Counted from the stretch's first letter, positions 27,139-35,598 are shown. The stretch: 64,000 nt of DNA from Haloprofundus salinisoli (GCF_020097815.1 NZ_CP083663.1:1054001-1118000), one strand, 5' to 3'. Program-made: numbers and translations. Notes: a model not told the origin generated them from the sequence alone.

Positions 27139-27462
27139 GTGAGAGTTTCGTCTCCAAGAATCAAAAGATACCCGGTGAGACGGGCGCGCACCGATATCGA
27201 GCGAGTCGAACGAGGGGTTCCGTTGTCGGTAGACGCTCTGGCAGAGACCGTCTCCGAACGAAACACTCGGAAGGTCGGGGCGGACGCCCTGCAAGCCGAG
27301 TCGGCTTCCGAGCGAGTCGAGCGCCTGCGAATCGCGCTGTACCACGTCCACCTGCCGAAGTTGGCGGCCGCAGACCTCGTCGCGTTCGACGAGAAGACCC
27401 AACGGATCTCGCCGACGGAGCGGACGCTCGCCAGCGTCGACTTCCTCGACGGACTACAGTAA
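27139..27462 (+). CDS. DUF7344-type small winged-helix protein, possibly 5'-truncated
   Basis: 107 residues from a GTG at 27139. LSVDALAETVSERN and the C-terminal RLRIALYHVHLPKLAAADLVAFDEK match the haloarchaeal DUF7344 winged-helix family. The first 25 residues (VSSPRIKRYPVRRARTDIE) do not look like the usual N-terminal helix of that family, which normally ends in an RRR element, so the gene may have lost its 5' end. Other GTG starts lie at 27172 and beyond. It could control the CHAT module next to it. Confidence 0.65.
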   Translation: MRVSSPRIKRYPVRRARTDIERVERGVPLSVDALAETVSERNTRKVGADALQAESASERVERLRIALYHVHLPKLAAADLVAFDEKTQRISPTERTLASVDFLDGLQ

Positions 27463-27530
27463 CCGTCGGTCGCCGGGTCCCGCCGAGGCGGAACGACGAG
27501 ATTTTGGGCACCTAGACCCATTCGCTACAC

Positions 27531-27818
27531 GTGAGCGACGTTCCTGAGCGACCACAGTCGGGCGGCCTCGTGCAGGCGCTGTCGGTTCCACAGCACGCGA
27601 AAGTCGGCGTCGCGTCGGGTGTCCTGTTGGCCCTCTGTGCGTATCTGTTCCGGGTGCTCGAACGGTTCGGGCCGTTCGGCGGCACTCAACAGTTCCCGCT
27701 GGTCGGTCCGGAGGGGTGGTTCCTGCTTCTGGCCTTCGTGCTCGCGACGACGACGGCGATGCTCGTCACCGCCGTGTTGACCGTCGTCTCCGCGTATCGG
27801 TTGGCGCGCGAACTCTGA
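27531..27818 (+). CDS. Small membrane protein
   Basis: 95 residues from a GTG. Two clear hydrophobic segments (VGVASGVLLALCAYLF near residues 25-40 and WFLLLAFVLATTTAMLVTAVLTVV near 64-88). The N-terminus is soluble and proline-rich. Similar short haloarchaeal proteins carry DUF7536-type names, but I am not certain of the family. It converges on the PhoU/TrkA_C gene with 6 bases between stops. Confidence 0.6.
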   Translation: MSDVPERPQSGGLVQALSVPQHAKVGVASGVLLALCAYLFRVLERFGPFGGTQQFPLVGPEGWFLLLAFVLATTTAMLVTAVLTVVSAYRLAREL

Positions 27819-27824
27819 GCGCGG

Positions 27825-29063
27825 TTACTCGAACTCCTGGGGATCGCCCGCGAGTTCGCTGAGGCGTTCGGCCCCCGCGCGGGTTCCCTTTGCGATGACG
27901 ACGTCTCCGGCGTGGAGTTCCGTCGTCGGTCCCGGCGAGACGACCCAGTCGCCGCCGTTTCGTTCAGCGGCGGATTCGGGACGACGGACGGCGATGACGC
28001 GCATCCCCGTCTCGGTTTTCACCATCCGCTCGGCGAGCGTCGCGTCCGCGAGCGTACTTCCCTCGGCGACGGTGAGGCGGACGATGATCTCGTCGGACTC
28101 CTCGACGGCGGCGGCGACGACCGGGTGGGTGTCCAGCCCCCGGAGGACGCCCTCGCTGATTTCGAGGGCGGCGTCGCTTATCTCCTCGGTGGCGGTGGCG
28201 AGGTGGACGAGGCCGCGAAGCGAGATGGGGTCTTCGACGCGGGCTGCCGCGCGGAGCACCCACGCCTCGAAGCGCGACTGGAGCGCGTCGACCTCGGCTT
28301 CCAGTTCGTGGACCTCCTCGGCGACGCCCTCGCTGTCGAACAGCACCGCGCCGTAGGCGAGGTCGACGGCGAGTTCGCTCATGTTCTTCATCAGCACGAT
28401 GGAGTCGACGGCGCGACCCAGGTCGTCGATGGTCGGGTCGGGCGCGTCCGGCACCTCGTAGGGGTGGCCCGTCGCCGACTCGTACACCGTTTCGAGGCCT
28501 TCCGAGCGCCCCCTGAGGATGACCACGTCGCCCGTGTGCAGCGTCGTCTCCGGACCGGGGTTCGTGAGCCACCCGGTCTTTCCCGTCGGCTGCGCCTGCC
28601 GGATGGCGATGATGCGAACGCCGGTCTCGGTCTCCATGTTTATCTCTTCGAGCGTCCGGCCGTCGTACGGCGTCCCCTCGGCGAGTTCGGCGCGGACGAC
28701 CACCTCGACGGCCTCGGGAAGCGCCGCGCGCATCGCCTCCGGCAGACCGATATCTTCGAGCACGATTTTGGCGATGTCGCCGGCGGCGTCCGAAATCTTC
28801 TCCGCCGCGCCGACGACGCCGAGGACGGGTGCGAGCGCCTCCGCGTCCTCGGTGGTGCGCGCGGACATCAGGAGACTCATTCGGGCTTTGAGTTGGAGGA
28901 TGTCCATCTGCTCTTCGAGCGTCAGCACTTCGGCGGCGACCTGGTCGCTGCCGTGTAACACGGCGGAGTACGAGAGGTCGATGAGCAGTTCGGCGGTGTC
29001 TTTCATCTCCGAGAGCACCGCTTTCACGCTCACGGGTTCGTACTTGACCTCTCCGGGGTCCAT
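27825..29063 (-). CDS. PhoU-like/TrkA_C tandem-duplicated protein
   Basis: 412 residues from ATG 29063. Two homologous halves are visible. Each has a helical PhoU-like segment (AELLIDLSYSAVLHGSDQVA and ELAVDLAYGAVLFDSEGVA) followed by an RCK C-terminal (TrkA_C) domain (GVRIIAIRQAQPTGKTGW and GMRVIAVRRPES, then DVVILRG and DVVIAKG). TrkA_C domains gate potassium transport in response to ligands. No channel or transporter subunit lies beside it. Probably a cytoplasmic regulator of a potassium or other ion transporter. Confidence 0.85.
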   Translation of the reverse strand: MDPGEVKYEPVSVKAVLSEMKDTAELLIDLSYSAVLHGSDQVAAEVLTLEEQMDILQLKARMSLLMSARTTEDAEALAPVLGVVGAAEKISDAAGDIAKIVLEDIGLPEAMRAALPEAVEVVVRAELAEGTPYDGRTLEEINMETETGVRIIAIRQAQPTGKTGWLTNPGPETTLHTGDVVILRGRSEGLETVYESATGHPYEVPDAPDPTIDDLGRAVDSIVLMKNMSELAVDLAYGAVLFDSEGVAEEVHELEAEVDALQSRFEAWVLRAAARVEDPISLRGLVHLATATEEISDAALEISEGVLRGLDTHPVVAAAVEESDEIIVRLTVAEGSTLADATLAERMVKTETGMRVIAVRRPESAAERNGGDWVVSPGPTTELHAGDVVIAKGTRAGAERLSELAGDPQEFE

Positions 29064-29184
29064 ACTCTCGGATTCTCGGCGCGGCGACAAAAGGATTGTC
29101 AGGCCGTCGCACCGACGGGACGAAACCCGGCAGTGAAGGTGAGAACGGTAACGCTTTTTTGAAAGGGTCATGAACCTTTGTGAC

Positions 29185-30324
29185 ATGGCAGACGAGCTAA
29201 AACGGGGCCTCGAAGGCGTCCTAGTCGCCGAATCCGAACTTAGTCATATCGACGGCGACGAGGGCCGTCTTATCTATCGCGGCTACACCATCGAGGACCT
29301 CGCGCGCAACGCGAGTTACGAGGAAGTGCTCTATCTGCTGTGGCATGGAGAACTTCCGACGCGCGAGGAACTCGACTCCTTCTCGGCGTCGATGGCCGAG
29401 GAACGACACCTCGAAGAGGGTGCGTACGACGAGATTCGTGAACTCGCCGAACAGGACGAGGAGCCGATGGCGGCGCTGCGAACCCTCGTCTCGTCCTTCT
29501 CGGCGTACGACCCCGACAGCGGCGTCGAGGACGTCACCGACGAGGAAGTCAACGCTCGCAAGGGTCGGCGCATCACGGCGAAGATTCCGACGGCGCTGGC
29601 GGCGTTCAATCGCCTCCGAAACGGCAACGAGCCGGTCGAGCCGCGCGAGGACCTCGGTCACGCCGCGAACTTCCTCTACATGCTCAACGACGAGGAGCCC
29701 GACGACGTGCTCGCGGAGACGTTCGACATGGCGCTGGTGCTCCACGCCGACCACGGCCTGAACGCCTCGACGTTCTCGGCGATGGTCACCGCCTCCACGC
29801 TCTCGGAACTGCACAGCGCCATCACGAGCGCGGTCGGGACGCTCTCGGGGAGCCTCCACGGCGGCGCGAACGCGAACGTGATGAAGATGCTCAAAGAGGT
29901 CGACGAGAGCGACCGCGACCCGACCGAGTGGGTGAAGAACGCCCTCGACGAGGGCCGCCGCGTCCCCGGCTTCGGCCACCGCGTCTACAACGTCAAAGAC
30001 CCCCGCGCGAAAATCCTCGGCGAGAAGTCCGAGGAGCTGGGGGAGGCGGCGGGCGACGCGAAGTGGTACGAGATGAGCGTCGCCATCGAGGAGTACATCT
30101 CAGAGGAGAAGGGTCTCGCACCGAACGTCGACTTCTACTCGGCGTCGACGTACTACCAGATGGGCATCCCCGTCGACATCTACACGCCCATCTTCGCGCT
30201 CTCGCGCGTCGGCGGGTGGGTCGCCCACGTCCTCGAACAGTACGACGACAACCGCCTCATCCGGCCCCGTGCTCGCTACGTCGGCGACGAGCACAACGAG
30301 TGGGTCGATATCGACGAGCGGTAA
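29185..30324 (+). CDS. gltA: Citrate synthase
   Basis: 379 residues from ATG 29185 (MADELKRGLEGVLVAESELS); an ATG 15 bases upstream is less typical. Conserved features are LHADHGLNASTF, SGSLHGGANANVMKML, RVPGFGHRVYNVKDPRA with the active-site histidine, and FYSASTYYQMGIP. It condenses acetyl-CoA and oxaloacetate at the entry of the TCA cycle and would draw in acetyl-CoA from the acyl-CoA island downstream. The last 24 codons are duplicated about 140 bases past the stop. Confidence 0.96.
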   Translation: MADELKRGLEGVLVAESELSHIDGDEGRLIYRGYTIEDLARNASYEEVLYLLWHGELPTREELDSFSASMAEERHLEEGAYDEIRELAEQDEEPMAALRTLVSSFSAYDPDSGVEDVTDEEVNARKGRRITAKIPTALAAFNRLRNGNEPVEPREDLGHAANFLYMLNDEEPDDVLAETFDMALVLHADHGLNASTFSAMVTASTLSELHSAITSAVGTLSGSLHGGANANVMKMLKEVDESDRDPTEWVKNALDEGRRVPGFGHRVYNVKDPRAKILGEKSEELGEAAGDAKWYEMSVAIEEYISEEKGLAPNVDFYSASTYYQMGIPVDIYTPIFALSRVGGWVAHVLEQYDDNRLIRPRARYVGDEHNEWVDIDER

Positions 30325-30637
30325 GTCGTAGCAGTTCGTTTTCCGGGAGCGAACGCAGTGAGCGACCGGCCGCGGCACGGACCGAAGGGAGTACCGCGAT
30401 TTTGTTCGAGCTTTTGCCGAGTGAGCGAACCCAGTGAGCGAGCGCAGCGCAAAAGGTCGCGTCTCATCCGGTCTCGTGCTCGCTACGTCGGCGACGAGCA
30501 CAACGGGTGGGTCGACACCGACGAGCGGTAATCCCGAAGCGACCGGTGTCGGGCTGACAGCTCGAACCGGTCACCGTGGCTGACCGTCTCGAACTCGCTA
30601 CTGACGTTTTACCACCGGAGTCGACGTACCGAGAGGT
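30325..30637. other. Intergenic region with citrate synthase 3'-end duplication and haloarchaeal short repeats
   Basis: No gene is seen. Bases 30460-30531 repeat the last 72 bases of citrate synthase (30253-30324) with 66 identities, including an in-frame TAA. Between the copies lie two versions of the 19-mer GAGCGAACGCAGTGAGCGA (30347-30365, and 30423-30441 with one change), a short repeat type common in haloarchaeal intergenic DNA. The second copy lacks an upstream reading frame and is a remnant. Confidence 0.8.
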
Positions 30638-31021
30638 GTGGCAACCCACAGCACACCAAGGCTGCTCCCGACGCTCGCCGCGGTGTCGTTTCTGGCAGGC
30701 ACGCTCTGGGTCGCGTGGGCCGACCAGATTCCGCTGACCGTCGAAGCGGTCACGCTCGGCGGTGCGGTCGGGCTCTCGGTCGTCGCGGCGTTTCGGCGGC
30801 TCGTTCGGCACGCGGACGAGAACGCGGGGCCGCTCGACTCACCGCGTCCGCGAGCGTACGTCGAGCGGATAATCGGGTTGAATGTGCTCGCGCTCGCCGT
30901 CTACCGCGTCCTCCCGTTGACGGTACTCCGCGGCGGGATTCCGCTTCTGGTCGGGGGCACCGGGGCGTATCTCACGCTCGCAGCGCTCGAACGCGTCGGT
31001 CGCCGCGTCACGCTTCGCTGA
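30638..31021 (+). CDS. Membrane protein of unknown function
   Basis: 127 residues from a GTG. Three or four hydrophobic segments ([67 protein letters not shown]). The loop between segments two and three is charged (RRLVRHADENAG). No family recognised. Stand-alone gene after the citrate synthase remnant. Confidence 0.6.
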   Translation: MATHSTPRLLPTLAAVSFLAGTLWVAWADQIPLTVEAVTLGGAVGLSVVAAFRRLVRHADENAGPLDSPRPRAYVERIIGLNVLALAVYRVLPLTVLRGGIPLLVGGTGAYLTLAALERVGRRVTLR

Positions 31022-31102
31022 CGGCGTCTACGGACTGTTCAACGGTCGTGACTGCCACAGGGCCACAAGGGTTTTACATTCAAGTGGCCTATGGCGCGGT
31101 GC

Positions 31103-31345
31103 ATGGCACAACGACGCGTCGATACCGACGAGATGAAGCAGCGAGCGAAAGTTCGAGCCAAGGTCGAAGCCGACAAACAGGCCGACGTACTCCGCTCTCG
31201 GCTGGGCGAACTCGCCGTCGAAGCCGCCGAGGAGTACTTCCCCGAGCAGTACCAGCGCCGCCGCCGCCAAGACATGGTGAAGGCGTTCGCCGCGGGCGTC
31301 GCGGTCGGCGCGCTGTCGCGGTGGGCGGTCAAGCGGCAGCGATAG
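31103..31345 (+). CDS. Small basic/acidic helical protein
   Basis: 80 residues from ATG 31103, preferred over an ATG 12 bases earlier. The N-terminal two-thirds is a long charged helix (DEMKQRAKVRAKVEADKQ, then SRLGELAVEAAEEYF), probably a coiled coil. A short glycine/alanine stretch (AFAAGVAVGALSRWAVKRQR) near the C-terminus may associate with the membrane. A TTTTACAT element at 31072-31079 lies 24-31 bases upstream. Function unknown. Confidence 0.6.
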   Translation: MAQRRVDTDEMKQRAKVRAKVEADKQADVLRSRLGELAVEAAEEYFPEQYQRRRRQDMVKAFAAGVAVGALSRWAVKRQR

Positions 31346-31613
31346 GTCGGCCGCTCGCCCTCGTTTCTTTCCGTCGATTCAGCGACTGCTCTGAGGCGAC
31401 TCTCTCCCGTTTGTCTCGTGGAGACGCGCTGCGTCGTTCAGTTCGTTAACTGACCAGCACTGAGAGTCTTCACGTTCTGCGGATGCGAGGTCACGGTCTA
31501 CAACGACGGAAAGGTCACCGCGAGGCGAATCGACGAGAGCGCGCCACCGTCTCTTCGAGCGCCGAATCGAAGGTGTCGCTCCGGCGCTGACCGTCCACCG
31601 ACTCGCCGGTCCG

Positions 31614-32987
31614 TCACCCCTCGGTCGCGCTCCCTCGCTCGGCCATCATCCTCGCCGCTCGACTCGCCCAATCGCTTCTGCGGAAACTCCAGCCGACGAC
31701 GAGCGCCATCCAGAGATAGCTGAGTCCGATGCCGAGATACGCGCCGAGCGGACCGTAACCGAGTATCTCGCCGACCAGCCACGAGAAACCGAGGAAGAAG
31801 CCGAGCATCCCGGTAGCGCGCGCGACGAACGGCGTCCGCGTCTCGCTCGCGCCCTGGAGCGCCCCCGAGAGCGCGACGAACACCGCGAGGACGCCACCCG
31901 CGAGGCCGTACACTCGCGCGAAGTTCGTCGCGTACCGGACCGTCTGTGGGTCGTCCGAGAAGAGACGGACGAACCACCCAGCGCCGAGAACCAAGAGGAG
32001 ACCGATGGCTCCGACGGTGACGACGCCGAGCGCCGCGACGGCCCACCCCTCGAACCTGGCTCGGTCCGGGTCGGCGTCGCCGAGCGCCTGTCCGACGACG
32101 ACGCTGGCGGCGACGCTGTACCCGCGCGAGAGCGGGCCAGTCACCTGCTGGTACATCCGGCGGCCGATCTGAAAGCCCGCGTTGACGGCGGTGCCGAAGC
32201 CCAGAAGCAGCGAGTTGAACGGAAACTCCGCGAGCGTGGCGACGAACCCCTCGGCGATGCGCGGGATGCTGACCTCGACGAGTTGGCGGGCGATGACCAG
32301 ATCGCGGGGCCGTGCGAACGACGCCTCGCTCCACGATGTCCACATTGCAAGCAGGAGCAGCACCGCCGTCACGACGTTGGCAACGGCCGTGGCGATGCCG
32401 ACGCCGACGACGCGCAGTTCCGGAAAGCCGAACAGACCGAGGCCGAGCACGACGGTGCCGGTGATGTTGAGCGCGTTGGCGAAGACGTTGATATACATCG
32501 GCGTCCGCGTGTCGCCGGTTCCCTGTAGCGAACGCGCACCGATGAGCGCGACGTGACGTGCCGGCGCGGTGGCGAAGATGAGCGCGAGATACCGCCCGCC
32601 GAGCCGGGCGACTCTCTCGGACGCACCGAGTATCGAGATCGCCCACTCGCCGAAGAAGAGCCCGAACAGCGCGAACGGAATTCCCGCCAGAATCCCCATC
32701 AACAGCGCCTGCGTGATGGCCTCGTCGCGGTTGGCCGTCGCGCCGCTCCCGGTGTCCTGACTCGACAGCGCGATGGCACCGCCGCCGAGTCCGAGGCCGA
32801 TGCGAAGCGGGAACCGGGCGTAGAGGTCTGCGAGGCCGATGGCGACGACGGCCGCCGGCGAGAACAGCGCCGTCACGATGACGTCCGTCGTCCGCATCAG
32901 CGTCCGGAACGTCTGCTCGGCCATCACCGGCCACGCCAGGGAGAGCACCCGCCGCCAGACCGGTCGGAGCCGCCGCCACAGACTCAC
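31614..32987 (-). CDS. MATE family efflux transporter
   Basis: 457 residues with about 12 hydrophobic segments. LAWPVMAEQTFRTLMRTTDVIVTAL at the N-terminus and the mid-protein repeat IARQLVEVSIPRIAEGFVA mark the two halves of the MATE fold, and GTGDTRTPMYINVFANALNI is a typical loop. It probably exports organic cations or drugs with sodium or proton antiport. The 270 bases before it contain no convincing gene, only a short coding-like remnant. Confidence 0.9.
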   Translation of the reverse strand: MSLWRRLRPVWRRVLSLAWPVMAEQTFRTLMRTTDVIVTALFSPAAVVAIGLADLYARFPLRIGLGLGGGAIALSSQDTGSGATANRDEAITQALLMGILAGIPFALFGLFFGEWAISILGASERVARLGGRYLALIFATAPARHVALIGARSLQGTGDTRTPMYINVFANALNITGTVVLGLGLFGFPELRVVGVGIATAVANVVTAVLLLLAMWTSWSEASFARPRDLVIARQLVEVSIPRIAEGFVATLAEFPFNSLLLGFGTAVNAGFQIGRRMYQQVTGPLSRGYSVAASVVVGQALGDADPDRARFEGWAVAALGVVTVGAIGLLLVLGAGWFVRLFSDDPQTVRYATNFARVYGLAGGVLAVFVALSGALQGASETRTPFVARATGMLGFFLGFSWLVGEILGYGPLGAYLGIGLSYLWMALVVGWSFRRSDWASRAARMMAERGSATEG

Positions 32988-33082
32988 GGTCGGCCCTCGT
33001 CGTCTCCGCGCATACGGAGACGAGGCAGCAGGCGGTGTTACGCTCCCCGAAGGGGGAAGTGGCTGCCGGTACTCTCTCGGGT

Positions 33083-33514
33083 ATGGACGTCTTCGTCTAC
33101 GGGACGCTCACCGACCCCGAGCGCGTCGCCGAGCTCGTCGATTCGTACGTCTTCGTCGGCCCCGCCCGACTCTCCGGTCTCCGCCCCGTCTCGGGGCGGT
33201 ATCCGACGCTCGCACCCGGCGGCGAGGTGGCGGGGCGACTGCTCCGAACCGACGACGTGGCGGCGCTGGACCGCTACGAGGGCGTCGACGCCGGCCTGTA
33301 CGTCCGCGTCGACGTGCCACGCGTTTCGGCGGACGAGAGCGAACCGACTGGCCGCGAGAACGCGGACGGTCCGGGCGACGTGGCGGTGTACGTCGGCGAC
33401 CCCGAGCGCCTCGACACCGAGGAATCGGTTTCCTGGCCGGGCGACGGGCCGCTCGAAGCGCGAGTGCGTCGATACGTCGTCGAACACGACGTGAGAGTGC
33501 ACGAACTCGAATGA
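33083..33514 (+). CDS. Gamma-glutamylcyclotransferase-fold (AIG2-like) protein
   Basis: 143 residues from ATG 33083. VFVYGTLTDPERVAELV is the phosphate/substrate-binding YGTL loop, and AALDRYEGVDAGLYVR contains the conserved acidic residue (Glu in RYEG). Haloarchaea use gamma-glutamylcysteine as their thiol, so a role in turning over gamma-glutamyl compounds is plausible but unproved. Divergent from the MATE gene. Confidence 0.83.
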   Translation: MDVFVYGTLTDPERVAELVDSYVFVGPARLSGLRPVSGRYPTLAPGGEVAGRLLRTDDVAALDRYEGVDAGLYVRVDVPRVSADESEPTGRENADGPGDVAVYVGDPERLDTEESVSWPGDGPLEARVRRYVVEHDVRVHELE

Positions 33515-33646
33515 GAATCGTACCGGCAGTAGAAGAAGTCAGCTATCTTTCACAACTCCGTGACAGACGGGTGGCCGACAGGCGTCTGACGGCCGCTCGA
33601 GGTCGACGCCGTCTAGCACTTTCACTTTCACTCTGCGTGCCTGACG

Positions 33647-33654
33647 TTTATATA
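33647..33654 (+). promoter_or_regulatory. TATA element upstream of threonine deaminase
   Basis: TTTATATA lies about 95 bases before the ilvA ATG at 33749, so the transcript from it would carry a leader of about 70 bases. That leader contains the inverted repeat TGCACG-N5-CGTGCA at 33676-33692. A second, weaker element (GATAAACG, 33711-33718) nearer the ATG could give a shorter transcript. Confidence 0.5.
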
Positions 33655-33748
33655 GGAACCCCGCTTAACTGAGGTTGCACGTCACGCGTGCATTCCCCCT
33701 TTCCCCCTAAGGATAAACGATTAACAACCACCGATAGGTATCTCGGGT

Positions 33749-34960
33749 ATGCTCTCTCTATCGGACGTTCTGGCGGCCCGCGAACGAGTGAACGAAGTCG
33801 CACGTCACACGCCACTGGAGTACTCGCACACGTTCTCGGATATGACCGGCGCGGACGTCCATCTGAAACTGGAGAACTTCCAGCGGACCGGGTCGTTCAA
33901 GATCCGCGGCGCGACGAACCGCATCGTGACGCTGTCGGAGGCGGAGAAGGAGGCCGGCGTGGTCACCGCCAGCGCCGGCAACCACGCGCAGGGAGTCGCG
34001 CTCGCGGCCACGCGGGCGGGCGTCGAATCGACCATCGTGATGCCGCAGTACGCGCCCATCTCGAAGGTGAAAGCGACCGAGCGCTACGGCGGCGACGTGG
34101 TGCTCTCGGGCGTCGACTACAACGACGCGCAGGCGAAAGCCCGCGAGATAGAGGAGGCCGAGGGCCGGACGTACGTCCACGCGTTCGACGACGAGTACGT
34201 GATGGCGGGGCAGGGGACCATCGGCCTCGAAATCGTCGAGGACTGCCCGAACCTCGACACCGTCGTCGTCCCCATCGGCGGGGGCGGCCTCATCTCCGGC
34301 ATCGCCACCGCGATAACGGCGAAGAAGCCCGACGCCCGAGTTATCGGCGTCGAGGCGGAGGGCGCGTCGAGCGTTGCCGACTCGCTACAGAAAGGCGAGG
34401 TTCACGAGTTGGACAGCGTCGACACCATCGCGGACGGCATCGCCACGCGCAACGTCGGCACGGCCCCGTTCGAGGTCATCCGAGAACGCGTCGACGAGGT
34501 CGTCACCGTCTCCGACGAGGAGATCGCCGTGGCGCTGATGTACCTGCTCGAACGGAGCAAGACGCTCGTCGAGGGGGCGGGTGCGGTGGCGCTTGCGGCG
34601 CTGCTTTCTGACACGTTCGACTACGAGGAGGGAGAGACCATCGTCCCCGCGCTCTGTGGCGGCAACATCGACCTCAACACGCTCACGACGGTCATCCTCC
34701 GTGGGTTGGTAGAGACTGGACGCTACCTCAAGATTCGCACCGTGCTCAAGGACAGACCGGGCGCGCTGGAGGACCTCATCCACATCGTCGCCGAACAGCA
34801 GGCGAACATCTACGCCATCCGTCACGACCGGACCTCCCGCGACATCGGCATGAGCGACACCGAGGTGGAACTCGACCTGGAGATGCGCGGCCCCGAGCAC
34901 GTGGAAACGATGCTCGCCGAGATTCGTGAGCGCGGCTACGAAGTCGAAGTGCTCGTCTGA
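33749..34960 (+). CDS. ilvA: Threonine ammonia-lyase (threonine deaminase) with ACT domain
   Basis: 403 residues. Lys51 in RTGSFKIRGATNRI is the PLP lysine, VTASAGNHAQGVALAA is the PLP-anchoring loop, and VPIGGGGLISG binds the phosphate. Residues about 325-403 (RTVLKDRPGALEDLIHIVAE onward) form a single ACT domain, as in the catabolic-type enzyme. It makes 2-oxobutanoate for isoleucine or for catabolism. The next gene encodes RidA, which clears the reactive enamine intermediate of this reaction. Confidence 0.95.
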   Translation: MLSLSDVLAARERVNEVARHTPLEYSHTFSDMTGADVHLKLENFQRTGSFKIRGATNRIVTLSEAEKEAGVVTASAGNHAQGVALAATRAGVESTIVMPQYAPISKVKATERYGGDVVLSGVDYNDAQAKAREIEEAEGRTYVHAFDDEYVMAGQGTIGLEIVEDCPNLDTVVVPIGGGGLISGIATAITAKKPDARVIGVEAEGASSVADSLQKGEVHELDSVDTIADGIATRNVGTAPFEVIRERVDEVVTVSDEEIAVALMYLLERSKTLVEGAGAVALAALLSDTFDYEEGETIVPALCGGNIDLNTLTTVILRGLVETGRYLKIRTVLKDRPGALEDLIHIVAEQQANIYAIRHDRTSRDIGMSDTEVELDLEMRGPEHVETMLAEIRERGYEVEVLV

Positions 34961-35011
34961 GCCGTCGCCGGGTCCCCGCGTATTAAGTCGTCGCTCTGCG
35001 AGGCCCCGAGC

Positions 35012-35392
35012 ATGAAGCGAATCATCAGCACGGACGATGCGCCCGCCGCAGTCGGCGCGTACAGTCAGGCGACGACGAACGGCTCCATCCTCTTCACCGC
35101 GGGTCAGATTCCGCTGACGCCCGACGGTGAGCTGCTCGACGACGCCGATATCTCGACGCAGACCGAACAGGCGCTCGACAACGTGATGGCGATTCTCGCC
35201 GCCGAAGACGCCGACGCGAGCGACGTACTGAAGATGACGGTGTTCCTCGGCGACATCGACGACTTCAAGGAGATGAACGAGACGTACGCGACGTACTTCG
35301 GCGAGGAACCGCCGGCGCGAAGCGCCGTCGAAGTCGCCAACCTCCCGAAGGGCGTGGGCGTCGAGATCGAGGCCATCGCGTCGCTGGAGTGA
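35012..35392 (+). CDS. RidA family enamine/imine deaminase
   Basis: 126 residues. AAVGAYSQATTNGSILFTAGQIPL is the RidA signature, and the C-terminal EPPARSAVEVANLPKGVGVEIEAIA carries the conserved arginine that holds the substrate carboxylate. RidA hydrolyses 2-aminocrotonate and 2-aminoacrylate released by PLP dehydratases, which fits its place 51 bases after threonine deaminase. The stop overlaps the start of the next gene by 4 bases. Confidence 0.94.
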   Translation: MKRIISTDDAPAAVGAYSQATTNGSILFTAGQIPLTPDGELLDDADISTQTEQALDNVMAILAAEDADASDVLKMTVFLGDIDDFKEMNETYATYFGEEPPARSAVEVANLPKGVGVEIEAIASLE

Positions 35393-35586
35393 ACCGACGC
35401 GTCAAGTCGAGCCTCCTGTGGGGGCTGGTCGGCGTGTTCGCGTTTCTCGCGCTCGCGCAGGGATACGTTCTGGTGGTCGGGCGTCTCCCGGTCGGGTTCC
35501 TCGGGCGACTCGCCATCGCACTGCTCGTCGGCGCAGTCGCTGCGAGCGTCTCGTACGCCACCGAAAAGCGGTTACTCGCGCTGTGA
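35389..35586 (+). CDS. Small two-pass membrane protein
   Basis: 65 residues from a GTG overlapping the ridA stop (GTGA). Two hydrophobic segments (SSLLWGLVGVFAFLALAQGYV and FLGRLAIALLVGAVAASVSYA) with positive residues before the first (MNRRVK). Translational coupling with ridA is likely. No family recognised. Confidence 0.65.
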   Translation: MNRRVKSSLLWGLVGVFAFLALAQGYVLVVGRLPVGFLGRLAIALLVGAVAASVSYATEKRLLAL

Positions 35587-35598
35587 GAATCCGCCGAT

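Noticed and set aside
30460-30531. Second citrate synthase gene
   Set aside because: Only the last 24 codons are present with no upstream coding sequence; recorded as a remnant duplication.
31440-31560. Coding-like stretch (EVTVYNDGKVTARRID) before the MATE gene
   Set aside because: Codon use looks gene-like for about 25 codons, but there is no start codon after the preceding in-frame stop; at most a decayed remnant.
33511-33675. 54-residue frame after the gamma-glutamylcyclotransferase-like gene
   Set aside because: No domain, arginine-rich, and it runs into the TATA box of threonine deaminase.
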